From contig NZ_BLJF01000001.1 of assembly GCF_009932335.1 (NCBI RefSeq), positions 2,232,001-2,296,000 on the forward strand: DNA of 64,000 nt, given 5' to 3'. Position 1 is the stretch's first letter; the number at the start of each line of letters is the position of its first letter. A model generated the notes under the pieces. It did not search any database. It worked only from the letters and a program-made list of their open reading frames with translations, and was not told the origin of the DNA. This DNA is from Pseudomonas asiatica (GTDB taxonomy: Bacteria; Pseudomonadota; Gammaproteobacteria; Pseudomonadales; Pseudomonadaceae). Below are positions 62,660 through 64,000 of the stretch, piece by piece. The position numbers and the translations under genes were made by a program.

Positions 62660-64000
62660 GCCGAACCTGACGCACCCGCCGCTCCTCGACCGCCTCCACG
62701 GTCAGCGTCCAGCCATTCCAGGCCAGGCGGTCACCAACCATAGGCAGGCGGTCGAGCAGGCTCATCACCAGGCCCGCGAGGGTCTGGTAGTCCTCGGTGG
62801 CTCGGGCGCAGAAGCCGGTACGTGCCTGCACCTGGCCCAGGTTCAACGCGCCGCTGACCACAAAGCCTTCACCTTCCTGAACGATGCCCGGGCCTTCGAC
62901 CTCGCTGGCATCCGGCAACTCGCCGGCAATCGACTCCAGAATATCGGTCATGGTCAGCAGGCCGGTAAAGTCACCGAACTCGTTGACGACGAAAGCAATG
63001 TGCGTCGACTGGCCTCGCATCTGCTCCAGGGCATTGAGGATGCTGAAGCTCTCCAGCAGGTTCAGCGGTACTCGGGCCATGCCTTCCAGATCGGGCTGGT
63101 TGCCCGACAGCAGCTCCTTGAGCAGTTCCTTCTTGTGCACGAAGCCCAGTGGCTCGTCCACGCGGCCATCGCGGATCAGCGGCAGGCGCGAGTACGGCGA
63201 ATTGGCCAGGGCCTGGGCAATGGCGTCGGCCGGCTGCGCCAGGTCGATCACATCGACCTCGGCGCGGGCGGTCATCACCGTGCGGATAGGCCGCTCGGCC
63301 AGGTTCAGCACGCCACTGATCATCACCCGTTCACGGCGGTCGAACAGCACCTGCTCCTCACCGCCTTCGACCAGGTCAGCGATTTCCTCGCCCACCTCGT
63401 CAGCCTCGACCCGGCGGCCACCCAGCAGGCGCAGCACGGCATGCGCGGTGCGCTCACGCAGCGGCCGGTGCTGCTGCAGGCTGCGCTTGCGGCGGGCACG
63501 GGCCAGCTGGTTGAACAGCTCGATCAGAATCGAGAAGCCGATGGCCGCGTACAGGTAGCCTTTGGGGATATGGAAGCCCAGGCCTTCAGCGGTGAGGCTG
63601 AAGCCGATCATCATCAGGAAGCCCAGGCACAGCATGATCACCGTGGGGTGGGCGTTGACGAAGCGGGTCAGCGGCTTGCTGGCAACGATCATGATGCCGA
63701 TCGAGAAGATCACCGCGATCATCATCACCGACAACTGCTCGACCATGCCAACCGCGGTGATCACCGCGTCCAGCGAGAACACCGCATCAAGCACCACGAT
63801 CTGCGCAACGATCGGCCAGAACGCAGCATGGCGTACCGTGCCGCTGGCCTGGGCCACGTGGCCTTCCAGGCGTTCGTGCAGCTCCATGGTGGCCTTGAAC
63901 AGCAGGAACACGCCACCGAACAGCATGATCAGGTCGCGGCCCGAGAAGCTCTTTTCGAACACCTCGAACAACGGCGCGGTCAGGGTGACCATCCACGAGA
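62622..64000 (-). CDS. TerC-family membrane protein with CBS and CorC/HlyC domains (5' end outside window)
   Basis: The visible 459 codons belong to a larger protein, with the start beyond position 64000. It has TerC-type transmembrane segments ([45 protein letters not shown] with the conserved Asp motif). A cytoplasmic tail follows with paired CBS domains ([39 protein letters not shown]) and a C-terminal CorC/HlyC transporter-associated domain ([33 protein letters not shown]). It is like E. coli YoaE/YegH and probably involved in metal (manganese or magnesium) efflux; this is inferred. Confidence 0.9.
   Translation of the reverse strand, partial: SWMVTLTAPLFEVFEKSFSGRDLIMLFGGVFLLFKATMELHERLEGHVAQASGTVRHAAFWPIVAQIVVLDAVFSLDAVITAVGMVEQLSVMMIAVIFSIGIMIVASKPLTRFVNAHPTVIMLCLGFLMMIGFSLTAEGLGFHIPKGYLYAAIGFSILIELFNQLARARRKRSLQQHRPLRERTAHAVLRLLGGRRVEADEVGEEIADLVEGGEEQVLFDRRERVMISGVLNLAERPIRTVMTARAEVDVIDLAQPADAIAQALANSPYSRLPLIRDGRVDEPLGFVHKKELLKELLSGNQPDLEGMARVPLNLLESFSILNALEQMRGQSTHIAFVVNEFGDFTGLLTMTDILESIAGELPDASEVEGPGIVQEGEGFVVSGALNLGQVQARTGFCARATEDYQTLAGLVMSLLDRLPMVGDRLAWNGWTLTVEAVEERRVRQVRLTPNGDVDAAGA

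Overview
The window is chromosomal DNA of a fluorescent pseudomonad, most likely the Pseudomonas putida group. The evidence is high GC, many P. putida-type REP palindromes between genes, and the gene sets present: the kgu/ptxS 2-ketogluconate loci, three-subunit gluconate 2-dehydrogenase, GntR/GnuK/GntP, MexEF-OprN and Hpd. I saw no rRNA, tRNA, CRISPR array, phage or transposase gene. The window ends inside a TerC/CBS membrane protein gene.

Layout. 1-3.9 kb: lipoprotein, AEC transporter and MFS transporter among REP clusters. 3.97-13.2 kb (all minus): kguE-kguK-kguT-kguD, the repressor ptxS, and the gluconate 2-dehydrogenase operon. Three perfect TGAAACCGGTTTCA operators mark this as one PtxS regulon. 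13.6-19.2 kb (plus): an extracellular-fibre operon of two paralogous secreted proteins of unknown function, then CsgB-like and very long CsgA-like curlins and a terminator. 19.3-25.8 kb: housekeeping genes (AlkB, Yip1 protein, DUF1652, AlkA, pirin, hydrolase, LysE exporter, GNAT). 26.2-28.6 kb: a cobalamin riboswitch leading cbtB-cbtA-cobE-cobM. 29.1-34.3 kb: an EvgA/EvgS-like phosphorelay, with a BdlA-like PAS-PAS-MCP protein overlapping it tail to tail. 34.6-37.8 kb: gntR divergent from gnuK-gntP, with three copies of a TAGCGCTGTCT operator.

38.4-45.8 kb: two paralogous sensor kinases, an NtrC-type activator, a lytic transglycosylase, and the isolated type II secretion genes gspG and gspF. 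Two CCCCC-N6-GGGGG palindromes and -24/-12 (sigma-54) promoter candidates link these genes into what looks like one regulon. I consider this the most interesting undescribed candidate in the window.

46.0-51.9 kb: a mexEF-oprN RND efflux operon preceded by a perfect 11-bp inverted repeat. 52.1-57.8 kb: a TPR protein, two hybrid kinases and a DJ-1/PfpI protein. 57.9-64 kb: an orphan CSS redox-sensor protein without an EAL domain, hpd, a full CSS-EAL phosphodiesterase, a RarD/EamA permease and the partial TerC/CBS gene.

Gene starts were chosen by ribosome-binding site and family length. Residue numbers are hand counts. Assignments rest on recognised motifs and family resemblance; no database was searched.
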